Positions 9,457 through 20,100 of a DNA stretch of 64,000 nucleotides are shown here, piece after piece. The stretch spans positions 89,710 through 153,709 of the forward strand of contig JAUNDI010000001.1 in assembly GCA_030526155.1 (NCBI GenBank). Reading direction: 5' to 3'. The translations under genes were made by a program, and so were the position numbers. The notes under the pieces are model-generated. The model was given only the letters and a program-made list of their open reading frames with translations, was not told the DNA's origin and made no database searches. Each line of letters starts with the position of its first letter. Within the stretch, counting starts at the first letter, position 1. The stretch is from Bacteroidia bacterium (GTDB taxonomy: Bacteria; Bacteroidota; Bacteroidia; Bacteroidales; Marinilabiliaceae).

Positions 9457-11169
9457 ATGAAAAAGAGATTTTTATGCCTTCTAGCATTGGTCGCTTCGGT
9501 ATCTTTCGTGGCTTGCGATGATGACGAGCCTGATGGAATAAAGACTGGCGGTCATGATAAGGAGGAGGTAGACCCTAAAGATGAGGTTGATACTGATTAT
9601 ACCTTTAAGATTCCTACCTATCAAGACGACTACTCTCAAATTGCTAGTTGGTCTAATAAGGATAAGTGGAACCTCGCTAATGTTCATGACCCTTCTGTAG
9701 CATATTATGATGGCTATTACTATATGTATGGCACAGATGCCTCATATGGTAATGAGCATGAGAAGGCTGGCAGAGGTAAGCATTTCCAAGGCAAGAGGTC
9801 GCAAGACCTAGTAAACTGGGAGTGGGTAGCTGGTCCATTTAGTGACGTCCCTACATGGGTAGTGCCTAAGCTTAACGAGATTCGTAAGGCTATGAATCTC
9901 GACCCTCTCGAGAAGTCTGATATCGCTTTCGGTTATTGGGCTCCTGTAGTACGTCGTATTACTGTAGATGGTAAGACAAAATTGCGTATGTACTACTCTA
10001 TAGTAATAGATAATTATATCAAGTCGGGCAAAAAGGCTACCGAGGCTTTCGATGGTAGCTGGACTGAACGCGCTTTCATAGGTGTATGTGAGTCGACCGA
10101 CCCTGCTGGTGGTAATTGGAAAGACCTAGGGTTTGTTACTTGCTCTTCTTCTGATAAGGGTACAGATTACTCTCGCGCTAGAGCTAATAGCTGGGCTGAT
10201 GCTTATTTCTACTATAATGCTATAGACCCTACTTATATCGTTACCCCAGAGGGCGACCACTATCTTATTCATGGCTCTTGGCATTCGGGTTTTGCTCTCT
10301 TGAAGATTGACCCTTCTACTGGTAAGCCAGATCATGAGTTAGGATTGCCTTATGCTAATAATGCTGCCGACCTCCAAGCTCGTTACGGTAAGCGTGTAGC
10401 TACTCGTATCCCTACAGGTAAGTCTTATTGCCGTTGGCAGGGTAGCGAGGCTCCAGAGATAATATATAAGGATGGTTATTACTACCTCTTTATGGCTTAT
10501 GATGGTCTAGATGTACCTTATAATACACGTGTAGCTAGAGCTACAAATATCGAGGGTCCATATACTGATATCAGAGGTGTAGATATTACTACTGGCGGCG
10601 ATTGTTTCCCTATCGTTACTCACCCTTATAAGTTCTCTCAGGGCTATGGTTGGGTAGGTATATCGCATATGTGTGCCTTCCAAAATCGCTCTGGCGAGTG
10701 GTTCTATATGTCTCAGGGTCGCCTCCCTCAAAATGTAGGTGGTAATGCCTACTCTAATGCCATCATGATGGGTCATGTCCGTAAGATGGTATGGTGCCCT
10801 GCCTCACCTGACGATCTCAATAATCTCTGGCCTATAGCTCTCCCTGAGCGTTATGCTCACGTGACCGACCAAACAAAGGTTACTAAGGCCGACCTAGTGG
10901 GTACTTGGGAGCATATCAACCTTGGTTATAAGGCTTCTGTACAACAAACATCTAGCGAATTGGTACTTAATGAGGATGGTACAATGTCTGGTGCCCTCAC
11001 CGGCAAGTGGAGCTACGATGCCGAGAAGAAGTACCTTAGACTCAATGATGTAATAGTATGCGTAGAGCGCGAGCTCGATTGGGAGACCTCTCCTAGAGCT
11101 GTCACTCTAGTATACGCAGGTACAGGCAAGAACCTAAATATGACATACTGGGGCAAGAAGGTTAAGTAA
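9457..11169 (+). CDS. GH43 endo-alpha-1,5-L-arabinanase, surface lipoprotein
   Basis: Predicted to cut the alpha-1,5-arabinan backbone of pectin at the cell surface. Lipoprotein signal with Cys20 (SFVAC) followed by DDDE, an acidic export-type sequence. The five-bladed GH43 catalytic domain runs from about residue 55 to 470. Catalytic candidates are Asp78 in NVHDPS (base), Asp257 in NAIDPT (pKa modulator) and Glu331 in GSEAPE (acid). The about 90-residue C-terminal domain (LVGTWEHINL onward) resembles the beta-barrel domain found at the end of secreted endo-arabinanases (GH43_C type). 570 residues. It is the only glycosidase of the locus; exo-arabinofuranosidases would have to be encoded elsewhere. 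Substrate assignment follows from the domain pair and is fairly secure. Confidence 0.9.
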   Translation: MKKRFLCLLALVASVSFVACDDDEPDGIKTGGHDKEEVDPKDEVDTDYTFKIPTYQDDYSQIASWSNKDKWNLANVHDPSVAYYDGYYYMYGTDASYGNEHEKAGRGKHFQGKRSQDLVNWEWVAGPFSDVPTWVVPKLNEIRKAMNLDPLEKSDIAFGYWAPVVRRITVDGKTKLRMYYSIVIDNYIKSGKKATEAFDGSWTERAFIGVCESTDPAGGNWKDLGFVTCSSSDKGTDYSRARANSWADAYFYYNAIDPTYIVTPEGDHYLIHGSWHSGFALLKIDPSTGKPDHELGLPYANNAADLQARYGKRVATRIPTGKSYCRWQGSEAPEIIYKDGYYYLFMAYDGLDVPYNTRVARATNIEGPYTDIRGVDITTGGDCFPIVTHPYKFSQGYGWVGISHMCAFQNRSGEWFYMSQGRLPQNVGGNAYSNAIMMGHVRKMVWCPASPDDLNNLWPIALPERYAHVTDQTKVTKADLVGTWEHINLGYKASVQQTSSELVLNEDGTMSGALTGKWSYDAEKKYLRLNDVIVCVERELDWETSPRAVTLVYAGTGKNLNMTYWGKKVK

Positions 11170-11188
11170 TTTTCTCCCCTTATTACAC

Positions 11189-11228
11189 AATAGTGGCGTC
11201 TACTTCTCAGTTGGCGCCACTATTTTTT
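11189..11228 (+). terminator. Rho-independent terminator after the arabinanase gene
   Basis: Perfect 10-bp stem (11189-11198 with 11215-11224, arm AATAGTGGCG) followed by a T run. It ends the arabinan locus. Confidence 0.85.
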
Positions 11229-11275
11229 ATAATGTTTGTATATTCTAAACTTATTTCATTATCACTTCCCTATAC

Positions 11276-11325
11276 ACTCTCTCTAACCTCGCTCATACCT
11301 CGCTCTATACAGGCTCAACACAGCA
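11276..11325 (-). repeat. Intergenic AGCGAGG-type repeat element, copy A
   Basis: Read on the minus strand this holds GTATAGAGCGAGG, then TATGAGCGAGG, then a decayed TTAGAGAGAG unit, followed by TGTATAGGGA and GATAAT a little further on. The same order of units occurs at 30.8 kb and 44.3 kb on the plus strand. It lies between the 3' ends of the convergent arabinanase and fbp genes. Confidence 0.6.
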
Positions 11326-11412
11326 AGCATAAATATTTCTTATAAAAGTCGCCTACCCTATGTACATCCTTTACATGCTTATGGGAGTATCATATCTATA
11401 AGAGTATCTTAT

Positions 11413-13380
11413 CTAAACCTCCTTAATAAGACCGTTGCGGTATGCCATTAGTAAGCGCTGGAGGTTGGTTATCTGCTCTGTGAGCTCTTTCCCTCTGTCT
11501 GTATCACGCACTAGCATACGGTGACTCTTAAACTCTACTAGTTGCATACGGCTATGGATATCGGTACCGTCTAATACAGCCTTCTCTTTGCTCTCAAATG
11601 CCTCGTGCTGCACTAGTTGCAAGCCATGACTATTGTATATCAATGTATAACCTGCAATACCAGTGGTAGCATGGTATGCCTTTGAGAAGCCTCCATCTAT
11701 TACTAGTCGCTTGCCGTTGGCGCGTAGCGGACTCTCGCCGTTGGTAGTACGTACTGGTATATGTCCATTGATGATACGCGACACTTGTGGATTTAATCCA
11801 AACTCAACGAGTATAGCGTCACAGGTCGACTCTAAGTCGCACAGCTCATAATAGGCCCCTTTCTGCTCCTTATAGGTCTCCTTGTCGGCTATGAAATAGC
11901 GCTCAAAGGTGGTCATCTTATCTTTGTTGTATAATGGAGAATCCGGACCGCACCATAGGTACCACATATAGTCCAAGGCATTGTGCCTTGTGTGGTTGTC
12001 CTTAGCAAAATATGCATCGCGTATCACACGGTCTAGTCGCTCCATTAGGGCTCTGCCGCTATATACCACACCATCTATAGATACCTCTTTGAATGTGCCA
12101 TCGGCATTGAGAGGTACTGAGGCATGGTAGAGTAGGTTGTTATTTCTAGTTAGGAATAGACTGCCATGCTGGTATAGACAACGAAGATGCTTCTGTAGTC
12201 GCTCCGAACAGGTAAATGAGTGGAATAGCTGATCCATAAGACGAGTCTCCTCTGGTGTGAGCGTATATGGGTCGTTAGGGTCCACTGTTGGGAACTGCTT
12301 GTCTGTAAGAGGATATGTCTTGCCATTAATGGTTATGGTGCCCTCCTCTTTATTTATGAGGTGTAGCATGCGCCTATCGTCCATCTTGTACTCAGGATGA
12401 CGAGCAATAATCTGTCCCTCAAGTTTGAATTGGATAATAGATATTGCCTTGTGCATCTTGGCCATCATGGTGGTAGAGTGTGCCATGCGGCTATTGGCTT
12501 CGTACTCCTTGACTTGAAACTCTCTACAAGGGTCATTACCATAGAAGTCTATGGCAAAGGTAGCCAATGGTAATAGATTGATAGAGTAACCCTCTTCGAG
12601 AGTCTCCACATTCATATAACGTATTGATATACGCACCACATTGGCAATAAGGGCTAAGTTGCCTGCTGCCGCACCCATCCAAGAGATATCATGGTTGCCC
12701 CACTGAATATCAAAATCATGATAGGTACAAAGGGCATCCATAATAGCACAAGCGCCAGAACCACGGTCGTATACATCGCCCACTATATGTAGCGAGTCGA
12801 TAACAAGGCGATGTATGAGTTGGCATATAGCTACGATGAACTCGACCGACCTATTGGTATTAATTATGGAGTTGATAATACCCGCATAGTAATCCTGCTT
12901 GTTGGGCTCACTCTGCTGCTCATGGAGAAGCTCCTCGATGATATATGCAAAATCCTTAGGGAGGAGTTTACGTACCTTAGAACGTGTATATTTTGAGGAT
13001 ACCACACGAGCCACCTCTACCACTCGATGTAGAGTTATGCGATACCAATCGTCTAAATTAGATTCCGTCTGGGTAATAAGGCGTAACTTATCCTCTGGGT
13101 AGTATATGAGAGAGCAAAGCTCATTCTTATCAGATTCACGGAGATTCATACCAAAGATATCATCTACCTTACGACGAATAACACCCGATGCATTCTTAAG
13201 CACATGTTGAAATGCAACATTCTCACCATGTAAATCACTAATGAAATGCTCCGTACCCTTAGGGAGGTTAAGAATAGCCTCAAGGTTTATTATTTCTGTT
13301 GCAGCAGAAGCAATATTTGGAAATTTCTCTGCTAGTAGCTTTAGGTAGCGCTGGTCGTCTTTTACTTCTTGGATAGTCAT
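11413..13380 (-). CDS. fbp: Fructose-1,6-bisphosphatase, class III
   Basis: Hydrolyses fructose-1,6-bisphosphate to fructose-6-phosphate in gluconeogenesis; cytosolic. About 655 residues, the usual size for the class III enzyme of Firmicutes and Bacteroidota. Metallophosphoesterase motifs are visible: FISDLHGENVAF (Asp and His metal ligands), GDVYDRGSG and WGNHDISWMG. The start is set at the ATG at 13380 (MTIQEVKDDQRYLK), which matches the family N-terminus; a 14-codon upstream extension to 13422 would overlap the promoter. Divergent from dnaN across a 120-base region. No obvious terminator beyond weak AT-rich hairpins. Confidence 0.95.
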   Translation of the reverse strand: MTIQEVKDDQRYLKLLAEKFPNIASAATEIINLEAILNLPKGTEHFISDLHGENVAFQHVLKNASGVIRRKVDDIFGMNLRESDKNELCSLIYYPEDKLRLITQTESNLDDWYRITLHRVVEVARVVSSKYTRSKVRKLLPKDFAYIIEELLHEQQSEPNKQDYYAGIINSIINTNRSVEFIVAICQLIHRLVIDSLHIVGDVYDRGSGACAIMDALCTYHDFDIQWGNHDISWMGAAAGNLALIANVVRISIRYMNVETLEEGYSINLLPLATFAIDFYGNDPCREFQVKEYEANSRMAHSTTMMAKMHKAISIIQFKLEGQIIARHPEYKMDDRRMLHLINKEEGTITINGKTYPLTDKQFPTVDPNDPYTLTPEETRLMDQLFHSFTCSERLQKHLRCLYQHGSLFLTRNNNLLYHASVPLNADGTFKEVSIDGVVYSGRALMERLDRVIRDAYFAKDNHTRHNALDYMWYLWCGPDSPLYNKDKMTTFERYFIADKETYKEQKGAYYELCDLESTCDAILVEFGLNPQVSRIINGHIPVRTTNGESPLRANGKRLVIDGGFSKAYHATTGIAGYTLIYNSHGLQLVQHEAFESKEKAVLDGTDIHSRMQLVEFKSHRMLVRDTDRGKELTEQITNLQRLLMAYRNGLIKEV

Positions 13381-13419
13381 GCTAATGCCTTTTGAGTATA
13401 TGAAATTGCTATGTGTCCA

Positions 13420-13427
13420 CAAATATA
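13420..13427 (-). promoter_or_regulatory. -7 box of the fbp promoter
   Basis: TATATTTG on the minus strand matches TAnnTTTG and lies 40 bases upstream of the fbp ATG. A -33 box is not evident. Confidence 0.5.
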
Positions 13428-13435
13428 ATCTCTTT

Positions 13436-13469
13436 TTTGGTAACTAGACGTCTTTTTTCGTTATCTTTG
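13436..13469 (+). promoter_or_regulatory. dnaN promoter
   Basis: TATCTTTG at 13462-13469 is an exact Bacteroidota -7 box, with TTTG at 13436-13439 about 22 bp upstream as -33. The leader is about 25 bases. Confidence 0.65.
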
Positions 13470-13500
13470 CGCAATAGAGAATAAATAACACTGAAAATAT

Positions 13501-14619
13501 ATGAAGTTTAAAGTATCATGTGGCGACTTAGAGCGTCGTCTTTCGGTACTTGGCCGTGTCATAGAGAGCAAGCCAGCTGTACCTATTTGGGGGCATTTCC
13601 TTTTCGAGACAAAAGGTGATAGTCTCATCATCACAGCAGGTTCGTCTGATGTAATTATGTACACAGAGCTCTCTGTAATGGACTCTGAGGGAGATGCCAA
13701 GGCAGTAGTACCTGGCGGTAAGGTTATGGAGTACCTTAAGAAACTCCCAGAACAGCCTATCGAAATTTCTATAGATGATGCTACTCATGCCATCCAGATT
13801 TCTACACTAATGGGTACTAGCTCCCAGACAGGTGAGTCGGCAGAGGAGTGGCCAAACGTACCAGCGTTGAGCCCAGAGGCACAGACCTTCTCAGTATCAT
13901 CGCAAAGCCTACTCAATGGTATCGCACGTACAGCATTCGCCGTAGCAAATGATACTCTACGTCCTGCATTGAATGGTATATATTTCGATATTGAGCCTAC
14001 AATGCTTACTATGGTAAGTACCGACTCACATCGCCTAGTGCGCTACTGCCGTACAGATGTGCAGCCAGGTATCAATGCCTCATTCATCCTAAATAAGCGT
14101 CCAGCAGCTCTCCTCAAGGGTGTGCTCGACAAGGTAGACTCTACAGTAAGCATCTCATTCGACTCAAAGCATATCATGTTCCAGATGCCTCTCTATACTG
14201 TAATCTGTCTACAGCCAGAGGGTGCATACCCAGCATATAAGAGCGTAATACCTGCTAATGGCAACCCTCATAAGTTGACCATCAACAGACAAGACTTATC
14301 AAATGCTGTGAGCCGCGTATTGTTGTTCTCTGATAATACAAAGCTCCTACGTCTAGATATAACATCTAATAGCGTTACTGTATCGTCTCAAGACCTTGAC
14401 CTATCTTGTAAGGCAAGTGAGACTATCTCTTGTGAGTATACAAGCGACGATATGACTATTGGCTTCAAGGGCGCCTTCTTCTCTGACGTACTCGTAAATA
14501 TGGAGTGCCAAGAGATAGAGATCTCATTGGCCGACCCTGCACGCTCGGCACTCTTCTCTCCTGCACTTAAGAGAGATGGCGAGGATGAGCTTATGCTCCT
14601 CATGCCAATGAAGGTGTAA
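13501..14619 (+). CDS. dnaN: DNA polymerase III beta subunit (sliding clamp)
   Basis: Ring-shaped processivity clamp of the replicative polymerase. 372 residues, the usual length. It shows the three tandem clamp domains: the N-terminal MKFKVSCGDLERRLSVLGRV, the central block with ISTDSHRL-like MVSTDSHRLVRYCR, and the C-terminal domain ending ELMLLMPMKV, close to the conserved LxLPMR-type end. Neither dnaA nor recF is nearby, as is common in Bacteroidota. It carries its own promoter and terminator. Confidence 0.97.
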   Translation: MKFKVSCGDLERRLSVLGRVIESKPAVPIWGHFLFETKGDSLIITAGSSDVIMYTELSVMDSEGDAKAVVPGGKVMEYLKKLPEQPIEISIDDATHAIQISTLMGTSSQTGESAEEWPNVPALSPEAQTFSVSSQSLLNGIARTAFAVANDTLRPALNGIYFDIEPTMLTMVSTDSHRLVRYCRTDVQPGINASFILNKRPAALLKGVLDKVDSTVSISFDSKHIMFQMPLYTVICLQPEGAYPAYKSVIPANGNPHKLTINRQDLSNAVSRVLLFSDNTKLLRLDITSNSVTVSSQDLDLSCKASETISCEYTSDDMTIGFKGAFFSDVLVNMECQEIEISLADPARSALFSPALKRDGEDELMLLMPMKV

Positions 14620-14631
14620 GAAATTATATCC

Positions 14632-14672
14632 ATTTTCTGATTCTCTGCGTATATGCAAGAGAATCAGAAAAT
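14632..14672 (+). terminator. Terminator after dnaN
   Basis: Perfect 15-bp inverted repeat (14632-14646 with 14658-14672, arm ATTTTCTGATTCTCT), with a T run shortly after at about 14683-14690. Confidence 0.75.
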
Positions 14673-14705
14673 ATGGATAATAATTTTTTTACACTATAAT
14701 ACACT

Positions 14706-15725
14706 ATGACTCTTGCAGCACTATTTATAGCCGCAGATATTGCGATGATTGCCCTATGGGGCTATTTTGCATATACTAAGAGACCGCATATTAGTCTACG
14801 TGCCATGTTCATGATTATCGCTGGTATAGTGACAATCATGGTGGAGTGTTTCCCAAATACAGATATAGGCATAGCCTCTAGCTACTTTTTGCTTACAGCG
14901 GGTCTTATACACTATCTTTCAAATCGCAAGGGAAAGAATGATATCCTATTTATCGTTACCTATATAGCATCTGTTATCCCCGTATCCATCCTTCCATATG
15001 TCATTGAGGATTCTCCTTATGAGAAGATGGTAAAGAGTTTCAAGTATAAGGATGTGAAGACTCTTGCCAACTTAATAGACGTAAGCATATTGCCCTCTTT
15101 CGAGTTGGATACATTATACATAGATGATAATATATCTGACCCTAAACTAATAACTGCAAAGTTTGTCTATAAGGCAGATTTCGACAAGAAGAGTTATCTC
15201 GAGAATGTGGAGCTAATGAAGCAGATGTATCCCCGTCATATCCATAGTACCCAAATTAACCAAAATAGGGAGATGTATTTTGCTAGTGAGGTGACAAATG
15301 GTGCGGAGTGCCGCACATTCTCATCTGCTGCTATAGACCTATATGATACAGGCTTCTCTGTTACATACGGTGAATATAATGACCGTGTTGACCCTGTCCA
15401 TATTGGTTACCTATCGCAAGTATTCGGCGATATTCCAGAGCATACATCAATATTCCGTCGTAACGTCCACTCATGGGTAAAGGTAGATGGAGAGGAAATA
15501 ATACTCCTTGAGACACCATTATATAGTGAGGATATAGAGCGACTCAAGATAGTATGTACTCGTGAGCCATTATGGAGTGTGGAGTCTAGTAATGATACTT
15601 TTATATTGAAATATACCAATATTATCAACAACAAGACCACACACACTGTGACATATACAATGACACCCGACCAATATGGCGGGTGCGAATCAATACATGT
15701 AAGGAGTATCAGAGAGTCTAGATAA
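14706..15725 (+). CDS. Uncharacterised membrane protein with C-terminal soluble domain
   Basis: I do not recognise a family. 339 residues. Four hydrophobic segments fill the first 100 residues (about 2-23, 33-49, 53-70, 79-98), with the charged loop SNRKGKND before the last one. The remaining about 240 residues are polar and look like one or two extracytoplasmic or cytosolic beta-rich domains, without Cys pairs or recognisable catalytic motifs. No own promoter of the TAnnTTTG type is visible; the dnaN terminator precedes it, so weak read-through or an unseen promoter is needed. It is convergent with the TolC-like gene, 4 bases apart. Confidence 0.7.
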   Translation: MTLAALFIAADIAMIALWGYFAYTKRPHISLRAMFMIIAGIVTIMVECFPNTDIGIASSYFLLTAGLIHYLSNRKGKNDILFIVTYIASVIPVSILPYVIEDSPYEKMVKSFKYKDVKTLANLIDVSILPSFELDTLYIDDNISDPKLITAKFVYKADFDKKSYLENVELMKQMYPRHIHSTQINQNREMYFASEVTNGAECRTFSSAAIDLYDTGFSVTYGEYNDRVDPVHIGYLSQVFGDIPEHTSIFRRNVHSWVKVDGEEIILLETPLYSEDIERLKIVCTREPLWSVESSNDTFILKYTNIINNKTTHTVTYTMTPDQYGGCESIHVRSIRESR

Positions 15726-15747
15726 ATATCTAGAGAACTCCTGATAC
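15706..15747. terminator. Bidirectional hairpin shared by two convergent genes
   Basis: GTATCAG (15706-15712) pairs with CTGATAC (15741-15747), and inside it TCTAGATA pairs with TATCTAGA. The structure includes the last codons and both stop codons of the flanking convergent genes, so one hairpin can serve both. There is no long T run on either side. Confidence 0.5.
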
Positions 15748-17163
15748 CTTCTTATATTCTACTTTGCTTAGGTACAATTTGAAATAAGCGTCTACCTGTT
15801 GCTCATATGCCTGTTGCCATAGGGTTTGTGCCTCAAGATAGTCACTAAGAGGCTCCATCTCTGCTTGATAGTTCTTAAGGCTTAGTCGCATATTCTCTGC
15901 AGCTTGCTCGAGGTTCTTATCTGCTAGCTCTGCCTCAAGTTTAGCCTCCTCTAGATTATTGGCCGCTTGTGTAAGCTGGAGTTGCATCAACTCGTTCTTA
16001 CTCTCACGCTCATATCTCGCCTGCTCCAATTTGGCTTTTGCCGCTCGTATCTTGTTACTATTCTCCCCAAAATGGAATAGAGGAATGCTCACATTTACAA
16101 GTACTGTACCACTGAAATCATCAAGTAAACGAGTATCATTAAGTTCTCCACCATAGGTATAACCGCCCATTGCCATAAGTCCTACCTCTGGTCTAGAGGC
16201 ACTCTTATCAAGATTCACCTGTTGCTCAGCTATATTTACCTGTTGCTCCAATATCTTATACTCGGGACGCATAGAGATATCGGTAGTATTATTAACCTCA
16301 ATATCTTCTACTGAAGGGAACTCACTACTTACGGCTATAGGGCTCATCAGTGGCTTACCTATTATTCGGCATAGGTTCATTGAGGCCAAACGCTTTGCAT
16401 TCTCTGCCTTACGTATATTTAGCTCGCTCTCGTTGAGCTTAACAATTACCTTTAGCACATCATTCTTAGGCTTAAGACCATTCTTGTAGGCACTCTGCAC
16501 ATTGTTCATAAGCTCTTGTAGTACCTCATTATATCTCAGTGCTACCTTAAGCATCTCGTTGGCCTTAACACATAGGGCGTATGCATTATCTACCTCTACT
16601 ATTACATTCTGTTTTACAAGAGTATTATTGGTTTGTGCCATCTGTAGTCCCGATTGTGCCATCTTATTCGCAGCCTTTATCTTGCCACCCATATATATAG
16701 GTTGCTCGAGAGTTATATTTGCTATGGCAACAGGACCTACCTTATAGTCTATCTTTATCTCGTTAGGTAGCTCAAGCGGACTAGCCCCTGCTCCTAGCTG
16801 ATTCATGATAGCCTCGTAATATTGGGGGTGTTCTGATCCTATTATTAACGCCAACCCTTGAATGGTATTAGCTACATTCCCCATAACACTATTAACAGCA
16901 TTCCCTATACCTGTTAGGTCGTATGAGAAACTACCGCCAGCAGTACTATATAGTCCTGTAGCACCTAACTTGATATTTGGTTTATATAGGGCTTTATAGC
17001 TCTTTACAGTATACTCTGCCCCCTTGGTCTGTTCGTGTGCAGCCTTTATCTCTTTATTATTCTCCAAGGCTAAATCGCGACACTGCTGTAGAGTAAGTGT
17101 CTCTTGAGCAAGGGCGGTCAATGAGATTAGTATCGTAGATATTGAGAATATAATCTTTTTCAT
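15730..17163 (-). CDS. TolC-family outer-membrane efflux channel
   Basis: Outer-membrane exit duct of the tripartite pump. Signal peptide MKKIIFSISTILISLTALAQ, then TLTLQQCRDLALENNKEIKAA, the typical start of the outer-membrane efflux protein fold, and two repeated halves of long coiled-coil helices. 477 residues. It starts 12 bases after the RND pump gene stop and is the last gene of the operon. Confidence 0.92.
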   Translation of the reverse strand: MKKIIFSISTILISLTALAQETLTLQQCRDLALENNKEIKAAHEQTKGAEYTVKSYKALYKPNIKLGATGLYSTAGGSFSYDLTGIGNAVNSVMGNVANTIQGLALIIGSEHPQYYEAIMNQLGAGASPLELPNEIKIDYKVGPVAIANITLEQPIYMGGKIKAANKMAQSGLQMAQTNNTLVKQNVIVEVDNAYALCVKANEMLKVALRYNEVLQELMNNVQSAYKNGLKPKNDVLKVIVKLNESELNIRKAENAKRLASMNLCRIIGKPLMSPIAVSSEFPSVEDIEVNNTTDISMRPEYKILEQQVNIAEQQVNLDKSASRPEVGLMAMGGYTYGGELNDTRLLDDFSGTVLVNVSIPLFHFGENSNKIRAAKAKLEQARYERESKNELMQLQLTQAANNLEEAKLEAELADKNLEQAAENMRLSLKNYQAEMEPLSDYLEAQTLWQQAYEQQVDAYFKLYLSKVEYKKVSGVL

Positions 17164-17175
17164 AAAACATCAATT

Positions 17176-20100
17176 TTACTCACGTCCATCATTATGTATG
17201 TGAAAGAATAGCGCATATAGTACTGGTACGAAAAACAATGTAATGAATGTAGCGAATAGCAAACCACCCATTATAGATGCCGCTAGAGAGCCAAACATGG
17301 AGTCGGGCAATAGTGGTATCATACCAAGTATAGTGGTAAGAGAGGCCATCATTACTGGTCGTAGTCTACTTTGCGAACTCTCTATCAATGCCTTTACTGG
17401 CTCTTTGCCTTTGGATAATTGTAATGCAATCTCGTCCATCAGTACTATACCATTCTTGATAAGCATACCTATCAAACCAAGTGTACCTACAATAGCCACA
17501 AAGTTGAAAGTCTTACCCGTCAATAGCATTACTGCCACTACTCCCACTATCACAAATGGTATGCAACAGAATATTATAGTTGGCTTCTTGTAATCTTTGA
17601 ATAGCATAATGAGTATAGCAATCATCAAGATAATAGCCAATGGGAAGTTCTTAAATAAATACTTCATAGACCTTGTTGAGGCCACCTTTTCTCCTTGCCA
17701 ATTCAATGAGTAACCCGCTGGAAGCTCGATCTTCTCTATCTTCTGTGCTACCGCTCTCCACGCCTTCTCTGTCTCTATGCCTGGGGCCGGTGAGCATTGT
17801 ACTCTCTGACTTCTCTGTCCATTATAGCGAGGTATTACTGTAGGCTCCCACTCAATATTTATTCCATTAGAGACCTGTCTAAGAGGTGTAGTACTGAGTA
17901 GCTTCTCTATTACCTCCTCTTTGTCAACATTGCCAGATTTAACCTTTACGAGCGACTCCTTGGTCAATAGTCCGCTTATTGAAGGTATGGTAGAGAATAT
18001 GCTTGTATTGCCCAAATCCTCCAATGCTTTACCCTCGGTATCTGTGCTCTTAACATATACTGTCTTAGCATGGCTGCCATCGTAGAATGAGCCAATAGGT
18101 ATACCTCCAGTAGCGGTAAGTAAAGACATACTTACGTCGGATCTGCTCAACCCCAATGCACGTGCAGCAGGCTGGTCGTACTCCACTGTAAGCACAGGCT
18201 GCATAGGCTCCCAGTTGGTAGTTATCAAACATACCTCAGGTGTAGTCTCCATTATATGGCGTGCCGAATCAGCTAACTGATGCAACACCTCTGGATCTGG
18301 ACCTAAGAATTGTGCCTCAATGGGGTATTTCTTAAACATCAAGTTATACCTTTTCAACTTAAGGTAGGCATCAGGATATCTCTTTGATAGCTCCTCCTGT
18401 ATATTGTCTAGATTGTCTACCAATGCCTCAGGACTCTCAAAGTCTATTATCAACTCACCATAAGATAGTGATGGCAATGCTATACTTCTTACTAGGTTAT
18501 ATCTACCAGGAGTTCCGCCTATAGATGTAGTAACACGTGTCACCTCTTTACGTGTCTTAAGGTATGCCTCTATCTCAGCTAGGTCTTTCTTTACCTTAGT
18601 ATAGTTATTACCCTCAGGTAGCTTATACTCCATATATAGCTGGTCGTACACCATATCAGGGAAGAAACCTTGTCTCATTTGTGTATACCCTATACCCGAG
18701 AGAATCAAGAGTATTACCATAGAGACTACTATAGTTACCCTATGCTTAAGGTTCCAATTGAGTATTCTGCTAAGTATCACATATACCTTACCAGTATACA
18801 TGTCGTCATTATCTTCACCCTCGTTATTACTCTTTTCTGCTTTAAGCATAGAGTCGGCCATCAAAGGTACATGTAGCAATGCTAACACCCAACTTAATAG
18901 AAGAGATACAGCCAAGACAATGAATAGGTCGCGTACATATATACCTGCTGTGTCGGGCGACATATATATAGGTAGGAATGCCAATATAGCAATAAGAGTA
19001 GCGCCAAGTAGTGGCATGGCAGTCTGCTTGCCTATCGATGTCAGTGCCTCCATTCTAGACTTTCCTGCCTTAAGGTCGACAAGTATTCCATCTACTATCA
19101 CTATCGCATTATCTACAAGCATACCCATAGCCAATACGAACGATGCAAGAGATACTCTCTGCATAGTACCATCTGCTGCCGAAAGGAATAGGAACGAACC
19201 AAGAACGGTAATAATAAGGCTAGCTCCTATTATCATACCACTCTTCAATCCCATGAAGATCATGAGTATTACTACCACAATGGCAACAGACTCTATAAGG
19301 TTGATGATAAATGTACCTAGCGACTCGCTTACCCTCTGTGGCTGGTAGAATATCTTGTTACACTCCACACCAGCAGGTAGGCGTGTCTCTGTAAGCTCCT
19401 CAAGCTTTTTCTCTACGGATGCGCCTATCTTCAAAATATCAGTGCCCGACTGTGCTGCTATCAATATTCCTATAGCATGTTCACCATCATATAACAACTC
19501 ATTACGGCATGACTCTGCTGTTCCCTCCTCTATATCGGCGATATCTCTAAGACGCAACTGGTCATTATCATGACCTTGTATTATCATCTTGCCTATCTCG
19601 TCTACGGTCTTGAACTTATCGCTCACTGTCACACGTAGCCTATAGTCGCCATTATCAAAATATCCAGTATAGTTTGTCTTGTTCTGTCCATTAAGCGTCG
19701 AGAGCACCTCCACAGGAGAGACGCCCATATTTGACATTCTATCTTGCTTCAAACTGATATTTATATTCTCGGCTCTCTTACCATATATGTCTACTCTAGA
19801 GACACCATCTAGATCATTCAGTTCGCGTTTAATTAGCTCAGCATAGTCGCCCAATAGCTGCTCAGGTACGCCATCGCCAGTCAACGCATAAAACATACCA
19901 TAAACATCGCCAAAGTCGTCCCTCACCTGAGTCGTGACTCCCTCTGGTAAGAGAGCAGCACAATCATTCACCCTTCTTCTCAGGAGGTCCCAAAACTGCT
20001 CTACATCGCCATCGTTTACAGTACTCTCTAGCTCTACTTGCAATATCGCTATATCGTTCATTGAGTAGCTTTCAATATTATCTATGTTACCCATCGAACG

